This document shows positions 1 to 9,318 of a stretch of 64,000 bases of DNA, piece after piece. Numbering within the stretch: position 1 is the stretch's first letter; each line of letters begins with the position of its first letter. The position numbers and the translations under genes were made by a program. The stretch lies in the NCBI GenBank assembly GCA_003427395.1, contig BFEA01000487.1, forward strand, positions 1,138,737-1,202,736, given 5' to 3'. The stretch is from Chara braunii. Its lineage: Eukaryota > Streptophyta > Charophyceae > Charales > Characeae. A model generated the notes under the pieces. That model ran no database searches. It was not told where the DNA came from and saw only the letters and a program-made list of their open reading frames with translations.

Positions 1-1138
1 GAGTGATGCTTGTGAAAAATGGCGGCAACTATCATTAGCTGTTCCACTTGAGAGGTAACAGTGAAGTTGCGTGAGCATCAGTAATTTTCGCCCTATAGTC
101 CCCTGTTGTTGTTAGCTGATTTCCTGTCGGACCCGACAACGGCGTTGCATTTGCCTCACATCGGTCTAGTCTCAGGTAAGAAATCATAGCAGGCTTTGTT
201 CATGCCAGGTCGAACCTGGAGATAATGTATAGTTGCCTATTGCTTCAATAGCTTTGTTTCTGATTCGAGCAGATCTTTATCATCAGCACGTAGAAATTAC
301 TCTGCTGTTTACCAATTGTTATCAGAGTAACTCATCTGCACTTTTGGGGGAACCAAAGGCTGGCGCGATTCCCCGAGAGTCTAATGCAAGAAACGACACA
401 GTGGGTACACAATGTGCATGGGTTGCGGACTATTAAGCGGCCTTTGTACACCCGTGCTGACAGTCTTAATCTAAAAAGGGGTAGGAAGCTCGACTATGGC
501 TCTGTTTTAGACATCGTACCTTCGTTAGCGAACTTCGCTGGGTTGAGCGTGATCTATTTCTTCTCCGCTAGATTGCTTGGACACCCCGGGGATAGAAGTC
601 GCATGAACGAGAGGTTGTTTGTGATCAGCATTTAATTGAGTGTAAAACACATGAGCTTGTGCATGCTGGTGAATGACAATGCTGTAGGACTGNATTGTGT
701 GACGATGTTGTATGACTGCACTGTNTGATAATGTTACAAGACTGTATTGTGCAACTGCATAGTGTGATTGTCTCGTGTGACGACACTGTGCTTGAGCCAA
801 GTGCAGCAGGTGCGCTTGGGAAGCTAATGTCAGCTTGATTTGAGTATGCAAGGAGCCAATGTGAGGGGATGACGCGTGAAAAGGGTTAGTTAGGTGAGAG
901 TCTATTTCTCCCCTCGTTTTCACGAGCAGAATTTCAGCTGATCATGTTTACCTTCATTTTGCGATAAAGTGAGGGTCGATCAATTATTGTTATTTTTGTT
1001 TTCTATTGCATAATAAAGAGTTTTTTTTCCCTTATTGTTGAGTTTTTCCCCCTGTGATTAATGAAGTGGTCTGAATAAGGCCGAGGGGCTTAGGGGTAAA
1101 CGTAAAGTCTACTTTCTGTTTACGATTAATTGTCGAAG
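1..1138 (+). repeat. Block S1 of the LTR-like region, unit A
   Basis: No credible gene. The block recurs reverse-complemented at about 20,046–21,480, 39,601–40,970 and 55,911–57,390, and in plus orientation from about 62,695. It is LTR-like because it precedes the PBS in unit A and follows pol in units B and C. A short degenerate minisatellite (about 26–27 bp period, three to four units) lies near 650–780 and generates long but ATG-less frames. A perfect GGTCGAACC-type palindrome occurs near 208–222. Ns at 693 and 725. Confidence 0.75.
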
Positions 1139-1219
1139 CCCCCGCTTACCATTCAAAGTTGTTTTGAGTTTGGCGCCCTTGTATTTGCGGAAAAGGGGGA
1201 TGCCCTGTATATATGATTT
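1139..1219 (+). promoter_or_regulatory. TATA-like element and deletion joint, unit A
   Basis: TATATAT at 1,208–1,214 sits after a purine stretch (GGAAAAGGGGG). The same element occurs on the minus strand at 19,999–20,005, about 39,541–39,553 and 55,848–55,855, always upstream (in sense) of the PBS, as expected for an LTR core promoter. In unit A about 1.2 kb normally following it, including the MREEEV ORF, is missing: at about 1,219 the sequence jumps to DNA matching 38,320 of the minus-strand copy. Promoter function is inferred. Confidence 0.45.
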
Positions 1220-2627
1220 CGACCCTCTTTTAGTCAACATTTCTCTACTGCATAGTCAACGTCAAGGGGTCTCTCGACTTGAGGATACTCAGATGACGTT
1301 TAGGCAGTACTCAAAACAAGTACTCAGAGTAGCCTTAAATATTCAAGGCAATGCCCAGAAAAGTTCTCAGTGCTGTGTTTGGTACTCGGGACCGTACTCA
1401 AAGCAATACTCAAGGCAGTATCTAACACACAAGGACCTGCCCAGGCATGGCAGCTAATTTTGCAAACGGTAACCTCAAACAGCAGTTAGTTCGGCAACCA
1501 ATAATCACCACCTCGTTTGGCTCTCAGTCGACGACCTCTACAGGATCAAGTTTTACAATTAAGCGGCAGTCAATCAGCAATATTTAGTCCTTCATCAACA
1601 ATTAATCAGTAATATCCAGTTCCCAATCAAGAACTAACCAGCATCGAGCTAGCAACTGTAGTTAAGAGCGGCGATCATAAAAGTTGAGTAGAAACAGTAC
1701 TCAAGACAACACTCAAAACATTACTCAGGAATGTAACCAGAATTGCGCTGTGAGCTGTACTCAGGACAGTTCTTGGAATGACACTCATAGGGGAATTCAG
1801 TATTCAACGTAATACTTGGGACGGTACTCTGAGCGATATTTGAGTGCTACTCAGTTACTCCACGATCGGTATTTAGCTGCTATTCAATCTTTACTTAATC
1901 AACTCTCAAGGCATTTTAATCAGCTTTCAGTTTGCAATTCGCTACAGTCAATTTACCTTCCGGAAAACAACATCTATAAACAACAATCAGAGATACCAGC
2001 CGGGAACAGCGATCAGAGAACGGCAGTCTGAAGTAGCAACAGAAAGCAGCATTCAGAAGCAGCATTTAGGAAAATACAACTCTAAAATCCAGTACTTATG
2101 ACTGTACTCAGACCAGTACTAGGACTCGGCATTCTGAAAACGCGGTGGAAACAACAATTATCTTATAGTCCTCTCATGCGTAGATCACCCAAGAGTATTC
2201 CGCGTCGAGTCGAGCGAACTGATGCAGGGAGGATTTGGCAAAGGTATGGCAGACTGCAACTCAGTTAGAGTCCCCTGTTCTCTGTATCAGGGCACTACCG
2301 AGACCTGGAGGGAGAGTGCAATCGAAGAGTACAGCCACAGACTATAGTGATGATGGAACACGCGCTGTCTCTAATGAGAAATACAAAAATCGAGTACACA
2401 TACTTCCTGCATGACAGGAATGGAAAGTTATGTGCCATTATGACTTCTGAGGGTACTGTTGAGGAGGCGAGGAGGACTGTTGGCAACCAACCGTGAAGAA
2501 CTTTATTTTCTGTGCAAGGACAATTCATTTATTTGGACATTTAGCAATCATTTAATCAGCAATCAATTATCAGCAGTCAATTGCTAGTGATCAGCGTCTA
2601 GCAATCAGTTCTGGCAATCAGTTCTCT
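1220..2627 (+). repeat. TACTC-motif cluster upstream of ORF1, unit A
   Basis: No supported gene. From 1,305 to about 2,130 the motif TACTC, often AGTACTCA or TACTCARRRCA, recurs more than a dozen times at irregular spacing, mixed with CAATCAGCAA-type words that become dense at 2,530–2,640. Homologous minus-strand stretches lie at about 17,400–18,770 and 36,950–38,320. Short irregularly spaced repeats upstream of an ORF could be protein-binding sites or decayed minisatellite DNA; the sequence does not decide. Confidence 0.55.
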
Positions 2628-3194
2628 GTGGTCAGTTTGGCAGCCAGTTCTCAGGGACCGTCTGGTCAATCTGTACTGGCAAGAGTACTCATGAGCACAG
2701 TTCAGTCTACTCCGGTCAGTGAGTCAGTGCTGGCCAGCCTCAACAAAATTTCATGCAAAGAGGCTTTCCATTATCAGTATGTTAGTGCCATTGGTTTCAG
2801 ACAGGGAGATCTGTCAATCTTCATTGTCCAGACCAGTTTTGCAGATGGCACTATCCAAGATCTGAGGCCTTACCTGAAGAAGGGCAAGGAGACTCATGAG
2901 CTTTTTGATTCAGTCTTGATCTCGGCCACTGAATATCTTGAGCAGAGAGAGAGGGAGGTTGATGAGAGTGACACTACGTTGATTCGCAGCTTCGGGCCTA
3001 TGCTCTATACTGACTATCCTGGGCCTCCAATCCCTTCTCTTCATGTGCCTTGGATGGTCATGTCCAGAGCTTGCTGGCTACAGGTGGCTTTTTGTTACGA
3101 GGCCTCAGTCTCAGATTGTACGTGGACGTGGGTTACGGCACCAGAGAAGATCAATGAAAAGAGATTGAGAGAGATTGATCGGAGGGATGAGTGA
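2628..3194 (+). CDS. ORF1: accessory ORF inside the LTR-like region, unit A
   Basis: Unrecognised protein. The open frame starts at 2,628 with no ATG until 2,691, which gives 167 residues. It lies upstream of the PBS, so inside the LTR-like region. Its middle resembles the proteins of ORF2, ORF3 and ORF4: a Leu/Ile-rich start, a Phe/Tyr pair, a hydrophobic strand (SIFIV), a G-x-I-x-D-L-R-P-Y motif and a charged helical stretch with EQRERE. Copies at 16,600–17,355 and 36,149–36,904 are longer: unit A lacks about 235 bp internally, after the PGPPIPSL stretch. Both other copies share an in-frame TAG where unit A has CAG. No catalytic motif or membrane segment seen. Confidence 0.45.
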   Translation: MVSLAASSQGPSGQSVLARVLMSTVQSTPVSESVLASLNKISCKEAFHYQYVSAIGFRQGDLSIFIVQTSFADGTIQDLRPYLKKGKETHELFDSVLISATEYLEQREREVDESDTTLIRSFGPMLYTDYPGPPIPSLHVPWMVMSRACWLQVAFCYEASVSDCTWTWVTAPEKINEKRLREIDRRDE

Positions 3195-3642
3195 GGACTC
3201 TTGAGAGGTGCTGACCATGTCTGTTCACATGTACTTTCTGAGATTATTATGAGTCCTCATTCTTCCCTCATTCAATTGTCAATGTCCTTGCTCGAGTCAG
3301 TCAGTCTTATTTTCTGCATTATTCTTGCTTGATAATTGTCTTCGTGGATGCTTTGTCACAGTTCTCAAAATCATATTGACATCATTGATGCATGCATAGC
3401 ACCCCATAATTTTATGATTATTATTTGCATGATTCTCTGCTGTTCCGAATCAAAATAAAAGATTCCTAAGACCGGGGACCGGCGAAGACCGCAATTGAAG
3501 GGTCTCGCTCGAAGCCGGACGCACACAGTTGGAAGAGATTTACATAATTTAATTTATTTTATTTATTACAATCATATACAAAATCCTGCGTGACAGCCTG
3601 TTGGCTTTCCGGTCGCCCGAGGTGGCTCAACTGCGACAAAAA
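3195..3642 (+). repeat. LTR-like 3' end with poly(A) signal, unit A
   Basis: AATAAA at 3,454–3,459 is followed by a G/C-rich stretch, then an AT-rich TTTATTTTATTTATTAC tract and the terminal sequence CCTGTTGGCTTTCC…GGTGGCTC. The same end precedes the PBS at 35,705–35,810 and 54,620–54,720 and ends at a joint at 16,178. Unit A lacks about 12 bp (a GGTTGGAAAAAG-like stretch) found in B and C just before GCGACA. The exact terminus is either CGACA (four A's before the PBS) or GGCTCA, as at 16,178. Confidence 0.6.
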
Positions 3643-3660
3643 TGGCGCCATTGCAGGGGA
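3643..3660 (+). other. Primer binding site, unit A
   Basis: TGGCGCCATTGCAGGGGA, four A's after a CGACA terminus. B and C have TGGTGCCGTTGCCGGGGA and TGGCGTCGTTGCCGGGGA. The consensus TGGCGCCGTTGCCGGGGA is complementary to the 3' end of plant-type tRNA-Asp (ending GGCAACGGCGCCA), recalled from memory. Such a site would prime minus-strand synthesis. Confidence 0.7.
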
Positions 3661-3975
3661 CATGAAAAAATTTTCGTGTCCGGAACGAACCTGGGTCATC
3701 GTCATCTTTGAGCTTTGATTATGACTTGAGAACTGTTGACATTTTTGTGAGCTTCATATTAACTTTATTATTCTCATTTAAGTCTCGATTTTCTTGAGAA
3801 TCACGACTGCTAACTGTGATTTATTTCTTCCTTGTGTGAGGTGCCACACTGAATCGGAAAAAGGAGATTGATGTTATTGACTGGAGATAATTGATCTTGA
3901 TATAATGTATGTCCAGTTATCGCTCAAACACGCTGAAAGGAACTGAAAGAAAGAGAGTGAGACGGATCGAGACAA
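3661..3975 (+). other. Untranslated leader between PBS and ORF2, unit A
   Basis: About 315 bp, AT-rich, with no open frame of note. It is matched at 35,372–35,686 and 54,288–54,601. It contains direct and inverted short words (GAGAATCACGACTG region) but no clear signal. Confidence 0.5.
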
Positions 3976-4314
3976 ATGTTGATCGACGGTGCTCTGAAAG
4001 AGTTGTCAAAAATTACCACAAGAGGAATATTTCCTTACAGATATGAGGCTTGTTGGGACTATCGTTCTTGTGGATCAACCATCTTCGTAGTGCTGCCTCA
4101 CTTCTTGGAGGGAGATATCTACGATATCTGCCCGTATGTCAAGGGAGAAGGCAGCAATGATGGTGAAAATTTTAATTGGTTATGGCAGATCGTGATCCAA
4201 TTTATTTACGATGAGAAGGCAGACTTGATCAAGCAAAAGAAGAAAGTGGAATGGGGTATAATGTCACTAACATACAAGAATGTTTCAATCCCTTCTATAC
4301 TTGACAACTATTGA
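3976..4314 (+). CDS. ORF2: first small ORF after the PBS, unit A
   Basis: An unrecognised 112-residue protein with a true ATG, the first ORF after the PBS. Features in order: LKELSKI near residue 8, FPYRYEA near 20, a hydrophobic strand IFVVL near 37, GDIYDICPYV near 46–55, then a Lys-rich stretch KQKKKVEWG near 84–92. The same order recurs in ORF1, ORF3 and ORF4, suggesting tandem duplication of one domain. The copy in C starts at the same ATG (54,287) but frameshifts after about 80 residues; B (35,371) stops after 69. It may be a Gag-like or accessory structural protein; no function can be assigned. Confidence 0.5.
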   Translation: MLIDGALKELSKITTRGIFPYRYEACWDYRSCGSTIFVVLPHFLEGDIYDICPYVKGEGSNDGENFNWLWQIVIQFIYDEKADLIKQKKKVEWGIMSLTYKNVSIPSILDNY

Positions 4315-4372
4315 GACGAGAGTAACTGGCTACCGATAATCAACATGGTATCGGCAAGAAAGAAAAGAAACG

Positions 4373-4809
4373 GTGGTCACGAGAGCTGAAGAGATTTCAG
4401 CAGAAGTAATCAGACAAGGAAGGTCAAATTTTGGCAGAGGTTCGGGTCCAAGTCAAAAGAAGATTGAATGTCTCCTAAGGTCACTGAATACTCTGAGCAG
4501 GAGCGAGACATTTCCATATGAAGTTGTCAGGTATGAGATGGTCGAGAGCGGATGGGAGCAGGAATGATTATATGTACTGACATTCTATTTCATAGATCTG
4601 GATGTGTATGATGTGAGAATCTATGTTCCAAAAGAAAAAAGCACTGATGCAGTGTATGGGAGATGCTGGGGATTTGTTGAAGAGGTAGTACTGAGAGAGA
4701 AAGAGAGACTTAAGAGAGAGAGTAAATGTTTCACTGGGTCTACTTGATTTACTGTCCTTGATGGATTCCCAGTCCCTCCCTTATCTGATATCAATCTATC
4801 TAAAAACAA
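4373..4809 (+). pseudogene. ORF3: broken small ORF, unit A
   Basis: The frame opens at 4,373 without an ATG; B and C have ATG two codons further in, where unit A reads ACG. It contains the LLRSLNTLSR – FPYEV – DVYDVRIYVP – Lys/Glu-rich order shared with ORF2 and ORF4. Unit A has a TGA at 4,565 and another TGA near 4,747, so no full product. The 3' end overlaps the start of ORF4 in a different frame. Confidence 0.4.
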
Positions 4810-5382
4810 TTGGTATGCCATGATAAAGTTTGTATGGAAAGTGAAGAGTGCCCAAGAACAATACTCTCAGTAGCCAGAATAGCTACTGTGAGGGGTGAAC
4901 TCTGTGAGGTGATAAGGTGTGATAATCCTTTTGTGATCTTGAGGTATGGGACTTGTGAGAGAGGGTCCATAATATTTCACATTCCAGTGGTCCAATTCCT
5001 GAGTACTGGCAGCCTGGACGTACGAATTTATGTACAAGCAGACCTAGAAGAGGAAGATGACTACTTGAAGTGTCAGACAGACGCTTATATTAGTCTCATA
5101 AGAACCAAGGAGTGGCTTGAAAAGCTAAAGAGGAAAGTAACCTGGGGGAAAGAATTAAGACAATTTGAGAGGCTTCCTGAGTTCTCAACTGCTAAGGGAT
5201 TTGAAATCAGGAGAGATTGGATGCCTCTGTTGGAAGCCATTGCAGAGATTGGTAGATCAAGAGAAAAAAACTTCACTGTGATGATAAAATCCCTACTCCT
5301 GAGTACCTTTGAATACAGATTTGAGATTCCTGATTATGTCCAACCTGAGATCTACCTTTCAGATGTTGCTTATGATGATTAG
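4810..5382 (+). CDS. ORF4: 182–190-residue ORF upstream of gag, unit A
   Basis: The frame is open from 4,810; the first ATG is at 4,834, giving 182 residues. The N-terminal half matches the ORF1–3 pattern (ILSVARI, SIIFHIP strand, SLDVRIYV, then LEKLKRKVTWG). The C-terminal half is different and ends AYDD. The stop TAG at 5,380 is followed two bases later by the ATG of ORF5, and this junction is the same in units B and C. This is the only unit where ORF4 is uninterrupted; B and C share TGG to TGA after RTKE plus further stops. Function unknown. Confidence 0.5.
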   Translation: MVCHDKVCMESEECPRTILSVARIATVRGELCEVIRCDNPFVILRYGTCERGSIIFHIPVVQFLSTGSLDVRIYVQADLEEEDDYLKCQTDAYISLIRTKEWLEKLKRKVTWGKELRQFERLPEFSTAKGFEIRRDWMPLLEAIAEIGRSREKNFTVMIKSLLLSTFEYRFEIPDYVQPEIYLSDVAYDD

Positions 5383-5384
5383 CA

Positions 5385-5675
5385 ATGCCCAGTTTGACTG
5401 AAGAACTGACACTAGGAGTTGTGTTGGAAGGTAGAGCAGTGAAGATAGAAGAGACTCTTTGGATCTCTGATAGAAATCTTTCTACCCTGGATGAGCTTGA
5501 GTTTTTGCAGCCTTTCTTGGATAGCATGAGAGATTCTGCCTTCAGAATTACCACTGACTAAACTGAGATAAGCTATTTGTTAAAGGTGGTGAAACTGGGA
5601 ACTATTGAGAGAGTATCATACCAAACTTTTCAGGAACGTGTCTCTCTTGCAAGAAGGATCAACAACGGGCTTTAA
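5385..5675 (+). pseudogene. ORF5: small ORF with stop–start junctions, unit A
   Basis: ATG at 5,385 directly follows the ORF4 stop. The protein starts MPSLTEEL and contains a Leu/Glu/Asp-rich helix (LDELEFLQPFL). A TAA at 5,559 replaces a CAG codon kept in B and C. The terminal TAA at 5,673 is followed immediately by ATGATG of ORF6. The intact 96-residue version is in unit C at 52,590–52,880. Function unknown. Confidence 0.45.
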
Positions 5676-5945
5676 ATGATGCAATTTGATTATGAGATTA
5701 TAGACCTGACTCGATATTTTATAATCCGGGGTACTATAAAGGGGTATGACAGAGGGGTGAGTAGGGATGATGAGAAAAAATTGATTGAAGATTACATTGG
5801 AAGACTGAGAAGGATTGCACTGCCCTTGATCACTACCCAATGAATTATTGCTTATACCCTATATGTACAGAACTCTCAGGGGGTAAAACAGACAAGAGAA
5901 GAGAGGAACGAGCCTGTATCTCTTGTGAGAAGAGTGAGCGATTGA
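5676..5945 (+). pseudogene. ORF6: small ORF before gag, unit A
   Basis: ATGATG at 5,676 follows the ORF5 stop without a gap and in the same frame. The protein begins MMQFDYEI and is rich in Arg/Lys/Asp (SRDDEKKLIEDYIGRLRR). A TGA at 5,841 replaces a TCA codon kept in B and C; without it the frame runs to 5,945, about 89 residues. Gag starts 61 bp later. Unit B keeps the frame open (33,421–33,690). Function unknown. Confidence 0.42.
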
Positions 5946-6006
5946 AGGGCAGAAAATTAAGAGGACAAAAGTCAAAAAAAGAGAAAGGAATACTTGGGAA
6001 AAGTCT

Positions 6007-7333
6007 ATGGTCAAGATGGCAGGACGAGCAAGACCAAGTACGTTTGCAGGGACTAATGAAGAGACCTTAGTTGGGGTTATACGAGAACTGGTTGAGAGAG
6101 TTGATACAATCAAAGGAGAGTCGGATATTGCAAGAGCAAAAAGACCGGATGAGAGAATTCCCTTCTTCAGAGGACCTCAGGTTAATGACTTCTTGGATGA
6201 GTATGAATTATTTGGACTCAGTTATGGCTGGACAGATAAACAACGACTTAAATACCTTCTATCTTATTGTGACACTGACTCGAGATTTGCTATTACTTGG
6301 GAAGAAGTCAAGGAGAGACTGAAAAAGAAATTTGAGAAAGATTCAGTTTCAACCACAACTAAGGACTTACATAACATCAGAAGAGTTAAATACTACACTT
6401 TCAATGTTTTTCTTCAGACCTTCATCCAAACAACAAGAAGAATTCCGTATTTGGATGAAGCTCAGAGATGCCATATATTTTTGACGAACTTTACTGACAC
6501 TGAAAGACAAACAGTTTTTTAATCAAGCTCAGCACTATCCTCTCAGATGGGATGAAATGGTTGCAATCATAAGAACTTTACCTACTATCTCCCATAAGAA
6601 ATGGTCACTGGATCAGATCAATACTTTGGTCAAGGACTTGGAGACTGAGAATGGAATGAATAGAGGAAGCAATCTAACTGCTGAGAATATTCTTCAGAAA
6701 GTGATGACTAACTTTATGCCTGCAAGGCCTGCAACGCATGCTGTGAATGACAGAGGAAAGAAAAAGGTTGAAAGTGAGGAGGATGACGACGATGATAATG
6801 ACAACGAAAATCATGGTAAGAAGGGGGATTCGTTCTGAGTCAAAAGGAATGGGAAGAATGGTGATGGAGGAAATAGAGAGAGAAGAAAATATGATGAGCG
6901 TCCTAAGAGGAGTTTTACTTGCTCCTATTGTGGCGAAAATGGACATACTACCACCTACTGCAAGCCACTTGAGGAGGATGTAAGAAGTGCGGTGACAAAG
7001 AAAGATGCAATGGGCCATGTCTGTGATAATTCATGGAATAAGTTGGACCCTAGACATCTGGGAGGTATGAGATTTCTTGCTCTTAAACATGTTGAAAAGA
7101 TGAAGATTAAGAAGAAGAGAAAGGCCAATGTGAATGTTCATTTTTTAACTGGAGATTTACCTAATGAACTGGTACAAAGAACAAATAACCCTTATACCAT
7201 GATTGAGTTGTCTCTGCAGTCCTTAACATTGACAGAGTGTGAGCCTAGTGAGGCATCAACAAGTGAGTCTCCATTGAGAGGGAACCTTGCTTTTCAGAAT
7301 CCCTCTGGATTAGTAGAGTCCTCTTCCAATTAA
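6007..7333 (+). pseudogene. gag: gag (capsid and CCHC nucleocapsid), frameshifted, unit A
   Basis: Encodes the structural protein that would package element RNA in cytoplasmic particles. From ATG 6,007 the capsid part shows the retrotransposon Gag pattern: an F-x-G-P-x-V-x-x-F-L-x-x-Y-E start, an L-x-Y-C-D-T-D stretch, then TWEEVKERLKKKFEKD. A base gain in a T run near 6,514 moves the frame; it continues from 6,557 past an acidic run (DDDDDNDNEN) to one zinc knuckle C-x2-C-x4-H-x4-C at 6,920–6,961 (CSYCGENGHTTTYC). A TGA near 6,836 and a deletion of about 28 bp at 7,331 end it. Basic KIKKKRK follows the knuckle. Confidence 0.8.
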
Positions 7334-8394
7334 GTCATTCCATGGTGATTTACCCTCATAACTTATTATGGAACTTAGTGTCAGGGTTGGTGAAGTAAGG
7401 AATCACCAAACCCGTATGACACCTCAAATGATAGAAGGAAAGAAAAGAAAGAAGGCTGAGGAATCACTTATCGACATCCTTGATGATCTTGAACCGGAAC
7501 GTTCAAGGGAAAATAATGAACGGGGGAGAAAAAAAAAAAATTGTTCTCAAGAGTGATCTTGATGATGGAATAATGATTTCTGATGTAATTGCTAAGATGC
7601 TGGAAGAAACGGAAGTAACACTGTCTTTCAAGGAAGCAGTGACATTAGCACCCAAACTGAGAGAAAAATTGAAGAGGTTAATTGAGAAAAAAAAAATGGA
7701 AGTTAATTATTTGTGGTCATTCTTTCCCCACCAAGTGAATAGATCACTGTCGGGTTGTAAGATGAGATTTGCAACCATAGGTTGTGGGCATCTTACAATT
7801 CGCATCAATCAAGTGAAAATTTTAGCCCTAGTAGATTTTGGGGCAGAGGTGATACTTCTTTTGCGAAGAACGATGAAAGCTTGTAATTTATCAATTGACA
7901 GACCTGCACAAAATGTACTGAGTAATATTGCAGGAGAACTGTTCGTGGCAGGAATTATTGATAATTTGCCTATCAAGGTTGGGACAATAACAGTAGAGTT
8001 ACTAGGTTTTGTAGTACCTGATTGAATCATGACTGTATCTTGGAAACTTCATTCTTGCATAGGATGGAGGCGGTCCAATTTTTCAGTCATGAGGGGTTAT
8101 CCTGGATCGTTCTACAGGACCCAGAGACTGCTCAAGAACAAACCTTTATGGTCGGTACAAAAAAATGATTTCAAGCGTCAACTGTCTGCTAATTCGATCT
8201 GGAGGGAGGAATCTGCTGAAAGAGTTAGGAGACTAAAGGAGGAAGGAAAACGGGAAGCAAGAGAAGAGATTTCAGTAACAATCAATCAAGTTTCGAAAAT
8301 GATGAAAGCCCTTGGTAAACTCGAGGATGAGGACGGACAAATTGAAGCCTTCAAGAAAGCTGTGGAGATTGCTGAGGGAGGAAAGATGGAATAG
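7334..8394 (+). pseudogene. gag–pol linker and aspartic protease, unit A
   Basis: Retropepsin-like protease that would cut Gag-Pol. The frame is open 7,480–8,025. The active-site loop reads VDFGAE (D at residue 119 of that ORF, codon 7,834), where the fragment at 14,326 has VDSGAE; Ser to Phe probably abolishes activity. A frame break near 8,023 (missing bases in the PDLDHD stretch) ends it; 8,029–8,394 continues in another frame with the flap-distal region and a Glu/Lys-rich helical linker (RRLKEEGKREAREE) leading to RT. Upstream, 7,368–7,556 holds the basic/acidic linker after Gag. Poly-A runs near 7,530 and 7,690 are frame-unstable. Confidence 0.7.
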
Positions 8395-9318
8395 AGATTT
8401 GCATCGACTTACATTGTTTTAAGAAAATAGTCACTGGGTCAAAAAGAAAGTATAAGCCCAAGGGGGTGAAGAAAAACCCAGTGGCAGTCTTAATAGAGAA
8501 AAATTATAATGAAGCATTGGAAAAGGAAAGACAAATTATAAGAGCATTGAGGATCGACAAAGCTGGAGAATAGGGTCACCAGAGAAAGGTTTGACACGAT
8601 GAAGATAAACTCGGATCAATTTATCCTGCCTAAAGAGAAATAATATATCTTCAAGATGTGTCAGGAATTCTCTAGAGCTTTCTCCTTTAATGATGAAGAG
8701 AGGGGGCGATTGGACGTGGACATGATCAAGATGGCCAAAATTTGGACAATTGATCATGTTTCATGGAATGATAGACTAACTAAGTATGCCCTAAAGGAAG
8801 AAGCGGAAGTAGTGAAGTACCTAGACAAGAAGATTGCATCTAATCTCGCTGAACCTACTGATAGACCGTATGCTAACCACTAGTTTTGTTTCAAAAAACC
8901 AGGGGGCGGGCTAAGATGGATACAGAATCTTCAGAAGCTCAATTCTCTGACGGTACGTGATGCAGGTAGTCTTCCCAATGCTGATCTTGTCGCTAAATCC
9001 TTTGCTGGTCGATGTATTTATTCTCTAGTGGACCTGTATTCTGGCTATGATCAGTTCCCTGTTGACCCCACTAACCGACCCATGACTGTTATGCACACGC
9101 CAAGGGGACTTGTTCAGATGTGTGTGGTACCTCAGGGCTGGACTAACGGAGTGACGGTGGTTCAAAAGGATATGATCAAAGTCATGCAGGATATTTCTCC
9201 TCAAATAATCAGTCCCTACATTGATGATAATCTTGTAAAAGGACCCTTGGTAAGAGATGAGAGTTTGGTCTCAGGGGGAGTCAAAAAGTTTGTCTGAAAA
9301 TATGCTGAAGGAGTAAAG
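8395..9318 (+). pseudogene. pol: Reverse transcriptase, N-terminal and palm part, unit A
   Basis: RNA-dependent DNA polymerase. Visible motifs: LRWIQNLQKLNS (fingers), SLVDLYSGYDQFP (first catalytic Asp), VVPQGWTNG, and SPYIDDN with catalytic YIDD at 9,217–9,228, all in one frame. Lesions: a deletion near 8,550 shifting frame, GAA to TAA at 8,641, TTG to TAG at 8,881, and TGG to TGA at 9,295. PQGWTN plus YIDDN…VKGP is typical, from memory, of Ty3 elements in basidiomycete fungi rather than plants or animals. Confidence 0.85.

Noticed and set aside
100-230. GGTTCGAC-like words suggesting a tRNA B box
   Set aside because: No matching A box at proper spacing and no cloverleaf arms could be drawn.
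525-923. 132-codon frame antisense in S1, also open at 20,289–20,687 and 56,138–56,536
   Set aside because: No ATG in the frame (begins at GTG); the middle is encoded by a 26–27-bp minisatellite; copies are so similar that an open frame is expected by chance. Kept only as a repeat.
4565-4615. Possible intron in ORF3 (TTTCATAG before the DVYDV coding part)
   Set aside because: Full-length retroelement RNA must remain unspliced, no clear GT donor pairs with it, and B reads through this region without a stop.
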